From NCBI RefSeq assembly GCF_900101625.1, contig NZ_FMYZ01000001.1:124001-188000 (forward strand): a stretch of DNA of 64,000 nt, in the 5' to 3' direction. The DNA is from Cupriavidus sp. YR651 (GTDB taxonomy: Bacteria; Pseudomonadota; Gammaproteobacteria; Burkholderiales; Burkholderiaceae). The notes under the pieces are model-generated. The model ran no database searches and had not been told where the DNA came from. It saw only the letters and a list, made by a program, of their open reading frames with translations. This document shows, piece after piece, positions 17,152 through 26,287 of the stretch. Position 1 is the first letter of the stretch. Each line of letters starts with the position of its first letter. The position numbers and the translations under genes were made by a program.

Positions 17152-17807
17152 GCGATCACAAGGAAAGCGCGCTGCGCGAAGAGATCTGCCGCGTCGGCGC
17201 CAGCCTGTTCCAGCGTGGCTACACGGTTGGCACGGCCGGCAACATCAGCGCGCGGCTCGAAGACGGCTGGCTCATCACGCCGACCGACGCCTGCCTGGGC
17301 ACGCTCGATCCCGCGAAGGTCGCCAAGGTCGGCCTGGACGGCAGTTGGGTCTCCGGCGACAAGCCGTCCAAGACGCTGACCCTGCATCGCGCCATCTACG
17401 ACAACAATCCGAATGCGCATGGCGTGGTCCATACGCACTCCACTCACCTCGTGGCGCTGACGCTGGCCGGCGTCTGGCGCCCCGACGATGTCCTGCCGCC
17501 GATCACGCCCTACTACGTGATGAAGGTCGGCCATATCCCGCTGATTCCCTATCACCGTCCCGGCGATCCGGCCGTGGCCGCGCGCGTGGCGACGCTTGCC
17601 AACGACGTGCGCGGCGTGCTGCTTGCGCGCCTGGGCCCGGTGGTGTGGGAAGACAGTGTGTCGCGCGCGGCGTACGCGCTGGAAGAACTGGAGGAGACCG
17701 CCAAACTATGGCTGATGCTCAAGGACCAGGCCGGCCTTGCCGACCACGCGAGCCTGGATGAAGCGGCACTGACCGAGCTGCGCGATGCCTTCAAGGCGCG
17801 CTGGTAG
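17148..17807 (+). CDS. otnC: 3-oxo-tetronate 4-phosphate decarboxylase
   Basis: The 219-residue protein is a class II aldolase/adducin-fold enzyme. The zinc-binding residues are visible as GVVHTHSTHLVAL and the later GPVVWEDS-type segment, with the N-terminal GTAGNISARLEDGWLITPT. In this cluster it splits the kinase product to DHAP and CO2, feeding glycolysis. The start codon overlaps the otnK stop. A 145-bp gap without coding signal follows. Confidence 0.92.
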   Translation: MSDHKESALREEICRVGASLFQRGYTVGTAGNISARLEDGWLITPTDACLGTLDPAKVAKVGLDGSWVSGDKPSKTLTLHRAIYDNNPNAHGVVHTHSTHLVALTLAGVWRPDDVLPPITPYYVMKVGHIPLIPYHRPGDPAVAARVATLANDVRGVLLARLGPVVWEDSVSRAAYALEELEETAKLWLMLKDQAGLADHASLDEAALTELRDAFKARW

Positions 17808-17952
17808 CCCGGCCCCCCGTCGATCAGAAGAAAGCCCTCATAACGACAAACGCGTCGATTCCCGGCGTGGCGCCTTGCGGCGACCGCGCGGGGCACGCTC
17901 GCGCCCACGATTACCGGCTATCGCCCGATAGCCACGCGTCAGGAGACCCAAC

Positions 17953-19317
17953 GTGAATGCAATGCAATCGGCGGCCAGCACGTCCGCCATCCCCGCCGAC
18001 GGCCGGCTCGACACCGATGCCGTGATTGAAAAACGCGCCTACAACAAGGTGTTCTGGCGCATCATGCCGTTCCTGATGCTCTGTTACGTGATCGCCTACC
18101 TCGATCGCGTCAACGTGGGCTTTGCCAAGTTGCAGATGGCGCAGGACCTGCAGTTCTCGGAAACCGTGTTCGGCCTGGGCGCCGGATTGTTCTTCATCGG
18201 CTACTTCCTGTTCGAGGTACCCAGCAACCTGCTGATGCACCGCATCGGCGCGCGCATCTGGATCGCGCGGATCATGATCACGTGGGGCATCATCTCGGCG
18301 TTGTTCGTGTTCGTGAAGACGCCGACCTCGTTCTATGCCATGCGCTTTCTGCTCGGCCTGGCCGAGGCGGGCTTCTATCCCGGCGTGATCCTGTACCTGA
18401 CCTACTGGTACCCGTCGCACCGCCGCGCCAAGATGATTGCGCTGTTCATGTCCGGCATTCCCGTGGCCGGCATGTTCGGCAACCCGCTGTCCGGCTGGAT
18501 CATGGACGCGTTCCACGAGACCCACGGCTGGGCCGGCTGGCAATGGATGTTCCTCATCGAGGCCATTCCCGCGCTGCTGATCGGTATCGTGACGATCTTC
18601 GTGCTGCGTGACGGCATCGAGAAAGCACCGTGGCTTTCCGCCGACGAAAAGCGCGTGCTCAAGCGCAATATCGAGGAAGACCAGCGCGGCGCCGGTGCGG
18701 CCGCCACCACGGGTGGCCAGCGCAGCGTGCATTCCCTGGGCGCCGTGTTCAGCGACCGCCGCGTCTGGTGGATGTGCCTGATCTACTTCTGCTTCGTGAC
18801 CGGCCAGTACGCGCTGACGTTCTGGATGCCGACGCTGGTCAAGGCCAGCGGCGTGACCGGCAACCTCAAGATCGGCCTGCTGTCCGCCATTCCGTTCATC
18901 TGCGCGATCGTCGTCATGAACATCCTGGGCCACAGCGCCGACGCGCGCCGCGAGCGCCGCTGGCACCTGATCGTGCCCGCGCTGATGGGGGCCGTGGGCT
19001 TTGCCATTGCAGCATCGTTCACCCACAATACCGTGGTGGCCATCGCCGCGCTGTCGCTGGCCGCGGCCGGGGTGCTGACCTGCGCGCCGCTGTTCTGGTC
19101 GCTGCCGACGTCGTTCCTGTCGGGCATTGCCGCCGCATCGGGCATTGCCGTGGTCAACTCGGTGGGTAACCTGGCCGGCTTTGTGTCGCCATATATGGTC
19201 GGCACGCTCAAGGACCTGACGCAGAGCACGCAGTTGCCGATGTACGTGCTGGCCGGCATCCTGGTCGTGGGCGCGGCGCTGGTCTGGCTGACGCCGGCGA
19301 AGCTGGTCAACCGCTGA
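17953..19317 (+). CDS. MFS transporter, ACS family (tetronate uptake)
   Basis: The 454-residue protein has twelve predicted membrane helices and the ACS-family landmarks: YLDRVNVGFAKLQM in helix 1, LFFIGYFLFEVPSNLLMHRIGAR, and RFLLGLAEAGFYPGVILYLTYWYP. ACS members import organic anions with protons. Its place between otnC and otnI argues for L-threonate and D-erythronate as substrates. The GTG start has AGGAG 8 nt upstream; an in-frame ATG three codons later is possible. An imperfect GC-rich hairpin follows the stop. Confidence 0.9.
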   Translation: MNAMQSAASTSAIPADGRLDTDAVIEKRAYNKVFWRIMPFLMLCYVIAYLDRVNVGFAKLQMAQDLQFSETVFGLGAGLFFIGYFLFEVPSNLLMHRIGARIWIARIMITWGIISALFVFVKTPTSFYAMRFLLGLAEAGFYPGVILYLTYWYPSHRRAKMIALFMSGIPVAGMFGNPLSGWIMDAFHETHGWAGWQWMFLIEAIPALLIGIVTIFVLRDGIEKAPWLSADEKRVLKRNIEEDQRGAGAAATTGGQRSVHSLGAVFSDRRVWWMCLIYFCFVTGQYALTFWMPTLVKASGVTGNLKIGLLSAIPFICAIVVMNILGHSADARRERRWHLIVPALMGAVGFAIAASFTHNTVVAIAALSLAAAGVLTCAPLFWSLPTSFLSGIAAASGIAVVNSVGNLAGFVSPYMVGTLKDLTQSTQLPMYVLAGILVVGAALVWLTPAKLVNR

Positions 19318-19385
19318 TCCCAACCCTGTGCGAGGCGGGCCACGCCGTGGGCCGCCCCGCCGCCTAGAAGCTGAAGGAGTCCTCC

Positions 19386-20168
19386 ATGCCGCGCTTTGCC
19401 GCGAACCTGTCGATGATGTACACCGAGCACGACTTTCTTGACCGCTTTGCCGCCGCCGCGGCGGACGGCTTCCAGGCAGTCGAGTATCTGTTCCCGTACG
19501 ACCATCCGGCCGCGGAGATCCGCAAGCGGCTGGTCGACAACGGCCTGACGCAGGCGCTGTTCAACGCCCCGCCGGGCGACTGGGCCGCCGGCGACCGGGG
19601 CATGGCCGCCCTGCCCGGCCGCGAGACCGAATTCCGCAACGCCGTTGCGCGTGCACTGGAATACGCCGCCGTCATCGGCAACGACCGCGTCCACGTGATG
19701 GCCGGCCTCGTGCCTGCCGACGCCGACCGCGCCCGGTGCCGCGCCACCTATCTGGAGAACCTGGCCTACGCGGCGGCGTCCGCTGCCGCGCATGGCATCA
19801 CCGTGCTGATCGAGCCGATCAACACGCGCGACATGCCGGGCTACTTCCTGAACCGGCAGGACGATGGCCAGACCATCTGCAAGCAGGTTGGCGCCGCCAA
19901 CCTCAAGGTGCAGTTTGACTGCTACCACTGCCAGATCGTCGAAGGCGACCTGGCAGTCAAGCTCAAGCGCGACTTCCACGGCATCGGCCATATCCAGATC
20001 GCGGGCGTGCCGGACCGGCACGAGCCGGACCTGGGCGAGCTGAACTACCCGTACCTGTTCGATGTGATCGACGCGCTGGGCTACAAGGGCTGGATCGGCT
20101 GCGAGTATCGGCCGCGCGCCGGCACCTCGGCCGGCCTGGGCTGGCTCAAGCCGTATCTGAACCGCTGA
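19386..20168 (+). CDS. otnI: 2-oxo-tetronate isomerase
   Basis: This 260-residue TIM-barrel protein of the hydroxypyruvate-isomerase family would convert 2-oxo-tetronate to 3-oxo-tetronate. Visible features are [22 protein letters not shown] at the start, the first metal Glu in [14 protein letters not shown], and [12 protein letters not shown] and [11 protein letters not shown] towards the end. AAGGAG precedes the ATG by 5 nt. It is needed only for L-threonate, so its presence fits the ltnD gene upstream. Confidence 0.9.
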   Translation: MPRFAANLSMMYTEHDFLDRFAAAAADGFQAVEYLFPYDHPAAEIRKRLVDNGLTQALFNAPPGDWAAGDRGMAALPGRETEFRNAVARALEYAAVIGNDRVHVMAGLVPADADRARCRATYLENLAYAAASAAAHGITVLIEPINTRDMPGYFLNRQDDGQTICKQVGAANLKVQFDCYHCQIVEGDLAVKLKRDFHGIGHIQIAGVPDRHEPDLGELNYPYLFDVIDALGYKGWIGCEYRPRAGTSAGLGWLKPYLNR

Positions 20169-20207
20169 GCTGAATCGCGGAATCCTGAACCGAACCTCGC
20201 TGCAACC

Positions 20208-21179
20208 ATGAACGTACTCATTACTGGCGGCGCCGGCTTCCTCGGCCTGCAACTCGCCCGCCTGCTACTCAAGCGCGGCACGCTGAACCTGGACGGCCGT
20301 GCCGTCACCATCGACCGTCTCACGCTGCTGGACGTGGTGGCACCGCAGATCGACGATGCGCGCGTGCGCGTGGTCACGGGCGACCTGTCCGACCCGGCCG
20401 TGCTGGCCCGCGCGATGGACACCGATACCGGCGCCGTATTTCATCTGGCGGCCGTGGTCAGCGGCCAGGCCGAGGCCGATTTCGATCTGGGCATGCGCGT
20501 CAACCTGGACGCGTCGCGCGCGCTGCTGGAAACCTGCCGCCAGCTCGGCCAGCGCCCCCGCGTGGTCTTCACGAGTTCCGTCGCGGTCTATGGCGGCAAG
20601 CTGCCGCCGGTCGTGCAGGACGACACCGCACTGAATCCGCAATCGTCGTATGGCGCGCAGAAGGCGATCGGCGAGTTGCTGCTGTCCGACTACAGCCGTC
20701 GCGGCTTCGTCGATGGCCGCGTGCTGCGCCTGCCGACCATCAGCGTGCGGCCGGGCAAACCCAATGCTGCCGCGTCGTCGTTCGCCAGCGGGATCATCCG
20801 CGAGCCGCTGTCCGGCGTGGCGGCCAACTGCCCGGTGGCACCGGAGACGTCGCTGTGGCTGCTGTCGCCGCGCGGCGCCATCACGGCGCTGGTCAACGGC
20901 ATCGAGCTCGATGGCGCGCGCTTTGGCAACCGCCGCGTGGTGAACCTGCCGGGGCTGTCGGTGACGGCGGCGCAGATGGTGGAAGCCTTGCGCCGGGTCG
21001 CGGGCGATGCGGTGGCGGATCGCGTCACGTGGGAACGTGAGGATCGCGTGGAGAAGATCGTCGGCACATGGCCGGCGGCATGGGATGTGTCTCGTGCCGT
21101 GGAACTTGGCTTCGAGAGCGATGCCAGCTTCGACGATGTGATTCGCGGATATATGGAAGACGCGGGCATCACGCGCTGA
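20208..21179 (+). CDS. denD: D-erythronate dehydrogenase
   Basis: The 323-residue extended SDR has VLITGGAGFLGLQLA as its NAD motif, TSSVAVYGG with the catalytic Ser, and YGAQKAIGELLL with Tyr and Lys. The family includes DenD, which oxidises D-erythronate to 3-oxo-tetronate. Here it closes an operon that holds the matching kinase and decarboxylase, which strongly supports the name. It is followed by a UUCG-capped hairpin. Confidence 0.9.
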   Translation: MNVLITGGAGFLGLQLARLLLKRGTLNLDGRAVTIDRLTLLDVVAPQIDDARVRVVTGDLSDPAVLARAMDTDTGAVFHLAAVVSGQAEADFDLGMRVNLDASRALLETCRQLGQRPRVVFTSSVAVYGGKLPPVVQDDTALNPQSSYGAQKAIGELLLSDYSRRGFVDGRVLRLPTISVRPGKPNAAASSFASGIIREPLSGVAANCPVAPETSLWLLSPRGAITALVNGIELDGARFGNRRVVNLPGLSVTAAQMVEALRRVAGDAVADRVTWEREDRVEKIVGTWPAAWDVSRAVELGFESDASFDDVIRGYMEDAGITR

Positions 21180-21204
21180 TCTGGCGCGCCCGCAGGTCCT
21201 GGCG

Positions 21205-21228
21205 GGAGCTTCGGTTCGCCGAAGCTCC
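21205..21228. terminator. bidirectional hairpin between denD and the thioesterase gene
   Basis: GGAGCTTCGG and CCGAAGCTCC form a perfect 10-bp stem with a TTCG tetraloop between two converging genes. T-tracts are absent on both sides, but the extra-stable loop and location fit a shared terminator. Confidence 0.65.
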
Positions 21229-21241
21229 GGCCGTAGTCCGG

Positions 21242-21679
21242 TCAGTGCTCCGGCTTTAGCACTTCATACGCTTCGATGGTTTCCCGCACCGGCCCTGGAA
21301 TCGCCGCCGACTTCTGCGTGGCCGGGTCCGCACAGACGTAGACCACCTCGCCGGTAATCAGGTGCTCGTCACCGCGATACATTTCCACGCGGAACAGCAT
21401 GCTCGACCGCCCCAGCCGCGCCATGCGGCCCCGGATCTCCAGCATGTCGTCGAATCGCGCCGACGCGTGGTACTCCAGCGTCGACTTGACCACGAAGATA
21501 TCCACGCCGTGCGCGTGCAGCACATCTTCGGGATAGCGAATCCCGACCGCGCGCCAGTACTCCGTCACGCAAATATCGCAATAGGTCAGGTAATGCGCAT
21601 TGAAGACGATCGACTGCGGATCGACTTCGGCCCAGCGCACGCGCAACGGCACGCTGTGGCGAAAATCCGGTTTGGCCAT
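21242..21679 (-). CDS. acyl-CoA thioesterase (4-hydroxybenzoyl-CoA type)
   Basis: The 145-residue hotdog-fold protein has the signature RVRWAEVDPQSIVFNAHYLTYCD, where the Asp of the 4HBT/YbgC motif is present, and the later VVKSTLEYHASARFDDMLEIR. It should hydrolyse short- or medium-chain or aromatic acyl-CoA; the substrate is undefined. MAKPDFRH is taken as the start; upstream reading is low-complexity. It shares an intergenic hairpin with the upstream Bug-family gene. Confidence 0.87.
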   Translation of the reverse strand: MAKPDFRHSVPLRVRWAEVDPQSIVFNAHYLTYCDICVTEYWRAVGIRYPEDVLHAHGVDIFVVKSTLEYHASARFDDMLEIRGRMARLGRSSMLFRVEMYRGDEHLITGEVVYVCADPATQKSAAIPGPVRETIEAYEVLKPEH

Positions 21680-21702
21680 GCTGCAAGGCTCCCATCGTGA
21701 AC

Positions 21703-21732
21703 GCGGGCGCCCGGACTGTTCCGGGCGCCCGC
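21703..21732 (-). terminator. 12-bp GC hairpin after the Bug-family gene
   Basis: GCGGGCGCCCGG and CCGGGCGCCCGC pair perfectly around ACTGTT. It lies between the stop of the binding-protein gene and the thioesterase start. No T-run follows, so termination efficiency is uncertain; it may instead stabilise the 3' end. Confidence 0.5.
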
Positions 21733-21821
21733 ATGTCTTGCCATCCCATCGGCGGCTGGCTTGCTGGCGGCCGAGGCGGCCGCCAGGGTTGACTTGGTGA
21801 AGCTGACTTGCCGAGGCTGAT

Positions 21822-22805
21822 TTACTGCGCCTTGGCCAGGCCCAGCTTCTCGATAATCGCCTTTTCCTTCTTGACCGTATCGGCAGCGAACGCCGCATAT
21901 TGCGTGCTGCTCATGTAATACGGCTCCATGTCGAACTTGGCCAGCGATTCGCGGTAGTTCGGCATTTCCATCGCCTGCTTGAAGGCGTCATGCAGCTTCT
22001 GCACGATCTTCGGGTCCGTGCCCTTGGGCGCGACCACGCCGAACGGCGACGTCTGGACGATGCCCATGCCCAGTTCCTTCAGCGTCGGCACATTCGGGAA
22101 ACGCGCCGAGCGCTTTTCGCCCCAGGTGGACAGCAGGCGCAGCTTGCCCGATTCCACATACTGAGCCCATGCCGGCGTGTCCGCCACGGACATCACGTGG
22201 CCGCCGAGCAGCGCCTGCATCGACTCCGAATTGCCCTTGTACGGAATGTGCGACAGCTGGACGTTCTGGCGCATCGCCAGTTCTTCCATGGTCAGGTGCA
22301 GCGTGGTCATCGACCCCGGCGAGCCATAGGTCAGCTTGCCCGGATTGGCCTTGGCGTAGGCGATGTACTCCTGCATCGTCTTGATCGGCGAGTCGGCCGG
22401 CACGACCAGCCCGAACGAATAACCGGCCAGGTTGATGACGTACGACAGGTCCTTGACCGGATCCCAGTTGATCTTGGTGGTGTACGGCAGGCGATAGACC
22501 GGCATGGCCACCTGGGCCAGTGTGTAGCCGTCCGGCGCGGTCGACTGCATCAGCTGCGCCGGCAGCACGCCGCCGGCACCCGGCTTGTTTTCCACGATCA
22601 CGGGCTGGCCCAGGATCTTGGAGGCGTTTTCAGCCAGCACGCGGAACGGGATGTCGGTCGAGCCGCCGGCCGTATAGCCGATGATCAGGCGGATCGGCCG
22701 CTGAGGGAACTTGTCTGCCTGCGCTTGCGCCGGCAATGCGGCAAATCCGATCGCTGCCGTGGCGGCGAGCATGCCCGCGCGGGCAATGAAATGGCGGCGT
22801 TGCAT
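21822..22805 (-). CDS. Bug-family (TctC-like) periplasmic binding protein
   Basis: The 327-residue protein has a twin-Arg-containing signal (MQRRHFIARAGML...PAQAQA) and the Bug fold: FPQRPIRLIIGYTAGGSTDIPFRVLAE, GQPVIVENKPGAGGVLPAQ and YGSPGSMTTLHLTMEELA. Bug proteins bind carboxylates in the periplasm. No TctA or TctB membrane genes adjoin it, as for most of the many orphan Bug genes in Cupriavidus, Ralstonia and Bordetella. The ligand is unknown. The start was set at the signal peptide, preceded by AAGGAGACAC on the minus strand. Confidence 0.9.
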   Translation of the reverse strand: MQRRHFIARAGMLAATAAIGFAALPAQAQADKFPQRPIRLIIGYTAGGSTDIPFRVLAENASKILGQPVIVENKPGAGGVLPAQLMQSTAPDGYTLAQVAMPVYRLPYTTKINWDPVKDLSYVINLAGYSFGLVVPADSPIKTMQEYIAYAKANPGKLTYGSPGSMTTLHLTMEELAMRQNVQLSHIPYKGNSESMQALLGGHVMSVADTPAWAQYVESGKLRLLSTWGEKRSARFPNVPTLKELGMGIVQTSPFGVVAPKGTDPKIVQKLHDAFKQAMEMPNYRESLAKFDMEPYYMSSTQYAAFAADTVKKEKAIIEKLGLAKAQ

Positions 22806-22908
22806 GATGCTGTGTCTCCTTCTGCTGCAAAAAGCGCTGGTTGCGACTTCGATAAAAGCGTTGCATGGCCGCCCCTGATTCTGTGCAGGGGTCGGAACGG
22901 ATCTGGGG

Positions 22909-23925
22909 CTAAGCGCCGAATGCCGCGCGCAATGCGGCAACCGCATCGGCTTGCGCCGGCGCGACGGCGGGCACGAAGCGTCCCAGCTTGAAAAAGTCGT
23001 GAATCATCGTTGCATAGTCGACCAGCGTCGTCCTGACGCCGGCCGCCTGGAGCTTGGCCGCATAGGCCACGCCCTCGTCGTGCAGCGGGTCATAGCCCGC
23101 CACGGCAATCCATGCCGGGCAGCAGCCCCGCACATCGGCACCCGTGCCGCCACCGTCGAGCGGCGCGAAGCGCCAGTCGTCGCGGCTCGATTCCTGGTCC
23201 AGGTACTGCCCAAAAAACCACTGGATCATGTCCGCCGTCAGCAGATAGCCATCGGCCAGCGCGCGGTGCGACGGCGTGTCCTGGCGCGCGCTGGTGCCCG
23301 GGTAGATCAGCATCTGCAAGACCGGCGCGAATCCGGCGCGCTTCGCCTCGACGGCGCACGCCGTCGCCAGCGTGCCGCCCGCGCTGTCGCCGCCCAGCGC
23401 GATCCGCGTGGGATCCGCGCCCATCCGGGAGGCTTCCCCGAACACCCAGTGCAACACGTCGAACGCGTCATTGGCGGCGGTCGGAAACCGCCAGTCCGGT
23501 CCGAGGCGATAGTCCACCGACAGCACGAGGCATTCGGCACTGGCGCAATACAGCCGGCACATCGCGTCATGCGAATTGACGCTACCGACCGTGAAACCGC
23601 CACCGTGGAAGTAGACCAGCAGCGGCAACGGATCGGCCCAACTGGCTTCGCGCGGCGCGTAGAGCCGCACCGGAATGGCATGGCCATCGCGTGCGGTGAC
23701 GTGCAGGTTTTCCACGCCGTGAACGGGCGGCGGCGAGATATCGAGGATCGGCGCGCTTTTCTCGTAGGCGATCTTGGCGTCAGCGGGATCCAGCACGTGG
23801 ATGGGCGGACGCTTGGCGCGCGCAATCAGGTCCAGCAACTGGGCGATTTGTGGGTCGAGCGGCTGCGTGGGCGTGCCGGGGTGGACGCAGGGCACATCAG
23901 CGGACAGCGAAGGCTTGGCGGACAT
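22909..23925 (-). CDS. alpha/beta hydrolase of the HSL family
   Basis: This 338-residue esterase has the oxyanion motif VYFHGGGFTVGS, the nucleophile motif ALGGDSAGGTLA, the acidic residue in AGYDPLHDEG and the final His in MIHDFFKLG. It should hydrolyse short acyl esters in the cytoplasm. An N-terminal cap region of about 70 residues precedes the core. It is 103 nt upstream of the Bug-family gene and may be co-transcribed with it. Confidence 0.88.
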   Translation of the reverse strand: MSAKPSLSADVPCVHPGTPTQPLDPQIAQLLDLIARAKRPPIHVLDPADAKIAYEKSAPILDISPPPVHGVENLHVTARDGHAIPVRLYAPREASWADPLPLLVYFHGGGFTVGSVNSHDAMCRLYCASAECLVLSVDYRLGPDWRFPTAANDAFDVLHWVFGEASRMGADPTRIALGGDSAGGTLATACAVEAKRAGFAPVLQMLIYPGTSARQDTPSHRALADGYLLTADMIQWFFGQYLDQESSRDDWRFAPLDGGGTGADVRGCCPAWIAVAGYDPLHDEGVAYAAKLQAAGVRTTLVDYATMIHDFFKLGRFVPAVAPAQADAVAALRAAFGA

Positions 23926-24027
23926 GATGCAAAGTCAGGACGGCAACAGAAACTTGAATTGTGCCGGCCAGGCCAGCAAGACGATCATGGTAGACCGCCA
24001 CCCCGTGAAAGTGCGTATTCGTTCTAA

Positions 24028-24139
24028 GAGGTTGTTTCAAAATGAAGCGAAGCGGTCCTGGCTAGACGCGCGGCCGCAGACAGTACAACTAGTACGGCCA
24101 GGCCGCGCAACGACGCCAGGATCTTTTTGAAACGGCCTC
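24028..24139. mobile_element. MITE-like palindromic element with TAA flanks
   Basis: GAGGTTGTTTCAAAA at the left and TTTTTGAAACGGCCTC at the right are imperfect inverted termini. Both ends are flanked by TAA (CTAA on the left, also readable on the right), like a 3-4 bp target duplication of IS5-type elements. The interior pairs again (TCCTGGC with GCCAGGA, GGCC runs, GTAC-N5-GTAC), so the whole 112 bp can fold into one long hairpin. It encodes no protein. I recall similar elements scattered through Cupriavidus and Ralstonia genomes, but cannot verify that here. Confidence 0.6.
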
Positions 24140-24146
24140 TAATTGT

Positions 24147-24158
24147 GAACGGTCGTTC
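24147..24158. promoter_or_regulatory. perfect GAACG-N2-CGTTC palindrome (TetR-type site)
   Basis: GAACGGTCGTTC is a perfect 12-bp dyad immediately right of the MITE-like element. Near-identical sites occur upstream of fadB (44566) and the acyl-CoA ligase (53928). No lipid gene starts close by, so it may serve the esterase gene about 220 bp away across the element, or be a relic. Confidence 0.45.
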
Positions 24159-24507
24159 GTTTTCCGTATCATGCCAGCGTTTGGGGCGGCCAGCATTACG
24201 AAATAACCCTTGAAAACGCCGTTGACGTCGCTTTTGCGCGGTGATCGGCCAGGCGCCGGGTTTCGTCTGCCCTGCAGAATGCGGCCCGTCGCGCGGCGTA
24301 AATTGACGCGCTGACCGGGGCCGTCCGGAGCCATCGCCGCAACACGCCGGGCTGAAGATTCTCAATCCGTGTCGTAAAGCACGCAGCAGAGTCCGATGTC
24401 GGCGTATGCTGGGAGCGCGTTCCGGACCAGCCGCCCGCAGCCGTCGGCGCCGGACGCTGCCGGGCGTGTGGCCGCCGGCCCTCGCCCTAACCATAGCGGG
24501 AGACACT

Positions 24508-25029
24508 ATGACAGGCGAACATTTGCAGGTTGTGCACGGGGATATCACGCGGTTGGCAGTCGACGCCATCGTCAATGCCGCCAACAGCGGCCTGTTGGGC
24601 GGCGGCGGCGTGGATGGTGCCATCCACGGCGCGGGGGGGCCAGCCATCATGACGGCCTGCCGTGCGATTCGCGATGCCCAGGGCGGCTGCCCCACGGGCG
24701 AGGCAGTGATCACGACCGGTGGCCTGCTGCCGGCGCCGTATGTTATCCACGCGGTGGGGCCGGTCTGGCGTGGCGGTGGCGAAGACGAAGACGCGCTGCT
24801 TGCCAATGCGTACCGCAACAGCATCCGGCTGGCAGCGGAACACAAGCTGCGCACAGTCGCGTTTCCGAATATCAGCACCGGCATCTATGGCTTTCCGCGC
24901 GAGCGGGCCGTGGACATCGCCATTGGCGCCGTGCGCGAGGCCATGGCAAAGGCGCCTTCCATCGAGCAAGTCACGTTCGTCTGTTTCGATGATGAAAACT
25001 ATCGGCTGTATCGGCAACGGTTGAGCTAG
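24508..25029 (+). CDS. macro-domain O-acetyl-ADP-ribose deacetylase
   Basis: The 173-residue protein is a single macro domain close to YmdB: VHGDITRLAVDAIVNAANSGLLGGGGVDGAIHGAGG near the start, then HAVGPVWRGG and FPNISTGIYGFP. The Asn and the GGGGVDGAIH loop are catalytic in YmdB-type enzymes, which hydrolyse O-acetyl-ADP-ribose and modulate RNase III. GGGAG precedes the ATG. It stands alone. Confidence 0.92.
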   Translation: MTGEHLQVVHGDITRLAVDAIVNAANSGLLGGGGVDGAIHGAGGPAIMTACRAIRDAQGGCPTGEAVITTGGLLPAPYVIHAVGPVWRGGGEDEDALLANAYRNSIRLAAEHKLRTVAFPNISTGIYGFPRERAVDIAIGAVREAMAKAPSIEQVTFVCFDDENYRLYRQRLS

Positions 25030-25078
25030 GGCGACTACGAGGGCCGGGAGGCATCGTGCCCCGGCCCCGCCCTATCGG

Positions 25079-26278
25079 CTATTGAAAGGTAAGCGTGATC
25101 GTAGCCTGCGCTTCCACCACCCCCGGTTTCATATCGATCGGCCGGTCTTCCAGCGAAAAGTAGCGGAGCTTGAAGTTCAGATCCCGGGTCGTGTTGACAC
25201 TGCCGGTCACTTGCGTCGACGCGTTGAGAGTGACCGGGGTGTCGCCATTGTCGGCATCCACCAGTTGGATGCCGATGCCCGTGGCAGCGCGCACCCCCAA
25301 TGCCCGGTTGCGCAGGACGCTGGGAATCGTCGCATCGGCCAGTTCCCCCGTGAACGAATAGCTCAGACGGGTAGCGTTCTGGCACGTGAACCGAAATGCC
25401 ACCGGGGTCGGCACGGTGGTGTCCCCCTTGCGCGTGAAGTCCCGCACGCGCGTCTCCTGCATGGCGATGGTGCGATTCCGGTGCGCGGTGGCGAGGGTAC
25501 AGGTTGGGGCTGCGGGGACCCGGACGGGTCCGCTATCGGAAATACCGCTCGCGAAACAGCCGTCACGACCGAAGGATGTATATACCTCTTGATTAAAGCT
25601 AAATTGTGGCCCACGGTTACCGTATTCCCGATAGCAGGAGCTGCCCAGCGACGATGCCTGAATGCTGCCGGAACCCAGGCTGCCCGCGATCCGGATGAAG
25701 CGCACGCGTACCGAGTAGGAAAAATTGATGTACGTCTGGCCGATCTCCCTGCCCCCGCTCAGAACATTGCTGTCCCTGCCGAAAACCCTGCACGGCTCGG
25801 GAACCCGGATGTCCTCGCGTATCTCAGGCTGACCAGCCCTGGCGGGCCTCCATGCTGGCGAACAGAAGCCGCTCGCCGCAGCACTGTTGCCGCCGCGCTG
25901 CTGATAGCCCAGGACATAGCCAATGCCTGACACATTGGTGGGGAAAACGTCATAGGTCACGCCGCGCTCGCGGTAGGTGGCTACGCTCCCCGGCATGTTC
26001 AGATAGAGCATGCCAAGATGCGCGTCACGAAACGCGAGAACGGTGACTCTGCACTGGACCCCGCCGGCATGCTTCTCGGCCCACGGCGAGATTGGCGTAC
26101 CGATGGCGGCGGAGAACATGTTCGCGTTCAGACTTGGCAATGCAAAGGACGGATTGGATGTACATCTGACACCCTGTGCGGCGACGTTCTCACTTGCGCA
26201 GAAAAGCACCAGCAGTGGGCCAGCAGTCTTCAGCGCCAGGCGTAGATAGCAGCCGAACCGAGATTCGATATTTCGCAT
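25079..26278 (-). CDS. fimbrial tip adhesin
   Basis: The 399-residue protein has a signal peptide (cleavage near VAAQG), a Cys-containing N-terminal receptor-binding region and a C-terminal pilin domain from about residue 260. The pilin domain shows the Cys pair (PTCTLAT and RFTCQNATRL) and ends in alternating hydrophobic residues ATITLTFQ, the strand handled by the chaperone. Being last in a pilin-chaperone-usher operon and twice pilin length, it is the likely tip adhesin. The receptor is unknown, and the N-terminal domain shows no recognisable match. Confidence 0.78.
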   Translation of the reverse strand: MRNIESRFGCYLRLALKTAGPLLVLFCASENVAAQGVRCTSNPSFALPSLNANMFSAAIGTPISPWAEKHAGGVQCRVTVLAFRDAHLGMLYLNMPGSVATYRERGVTYDVFPTNVSGIGYVLGYQQRGGNSAAASGFCSPAWRPARAGQPEIREDIRVPEPCRVFGRDSNVLSGGREIGQTYINFSYSVRVRFIRIAGSLGSGSIQASSLGSSCYREYGNRGPQFSFNQEVYTSFGRDGCFASGISDSGPVRVPAAPTCTLATAHRNRTIAMQETRVRDFTRKGDTTVPTPVAFRFTCQNATRLSYSFTGELADATIPSVLRNRALGVRAATGIGIQLVDADNGDTPVTLNASTQVTGSVNTTRDLNFKLRYFSLEDRPIDMKPGVVEAQATITLTFQ

Positions 26279-26287
26279 GAGATTTCC

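Larger units (their letters stand above)
23926..24507. other. 582-bp non-coding region with MITE-like element and orphan palindrome
   Basis: The stretch between the divergent esterase and macro-domain genes holds a 112-bp palindromic element and, next to it, a perfect GAACG-N2-CGTTC palindrome (both listed separately). The remainder from 24160 to 24500 contains no open frame that looks coding. It may include decayed gene sequence. Confidence 0.6.

Noticed and set aside
24160..24500. Possible decayed lipid regulator gene after the GAACG palindrome
   Set aside because: No frame shows recognisable TetR or other domain sequence.
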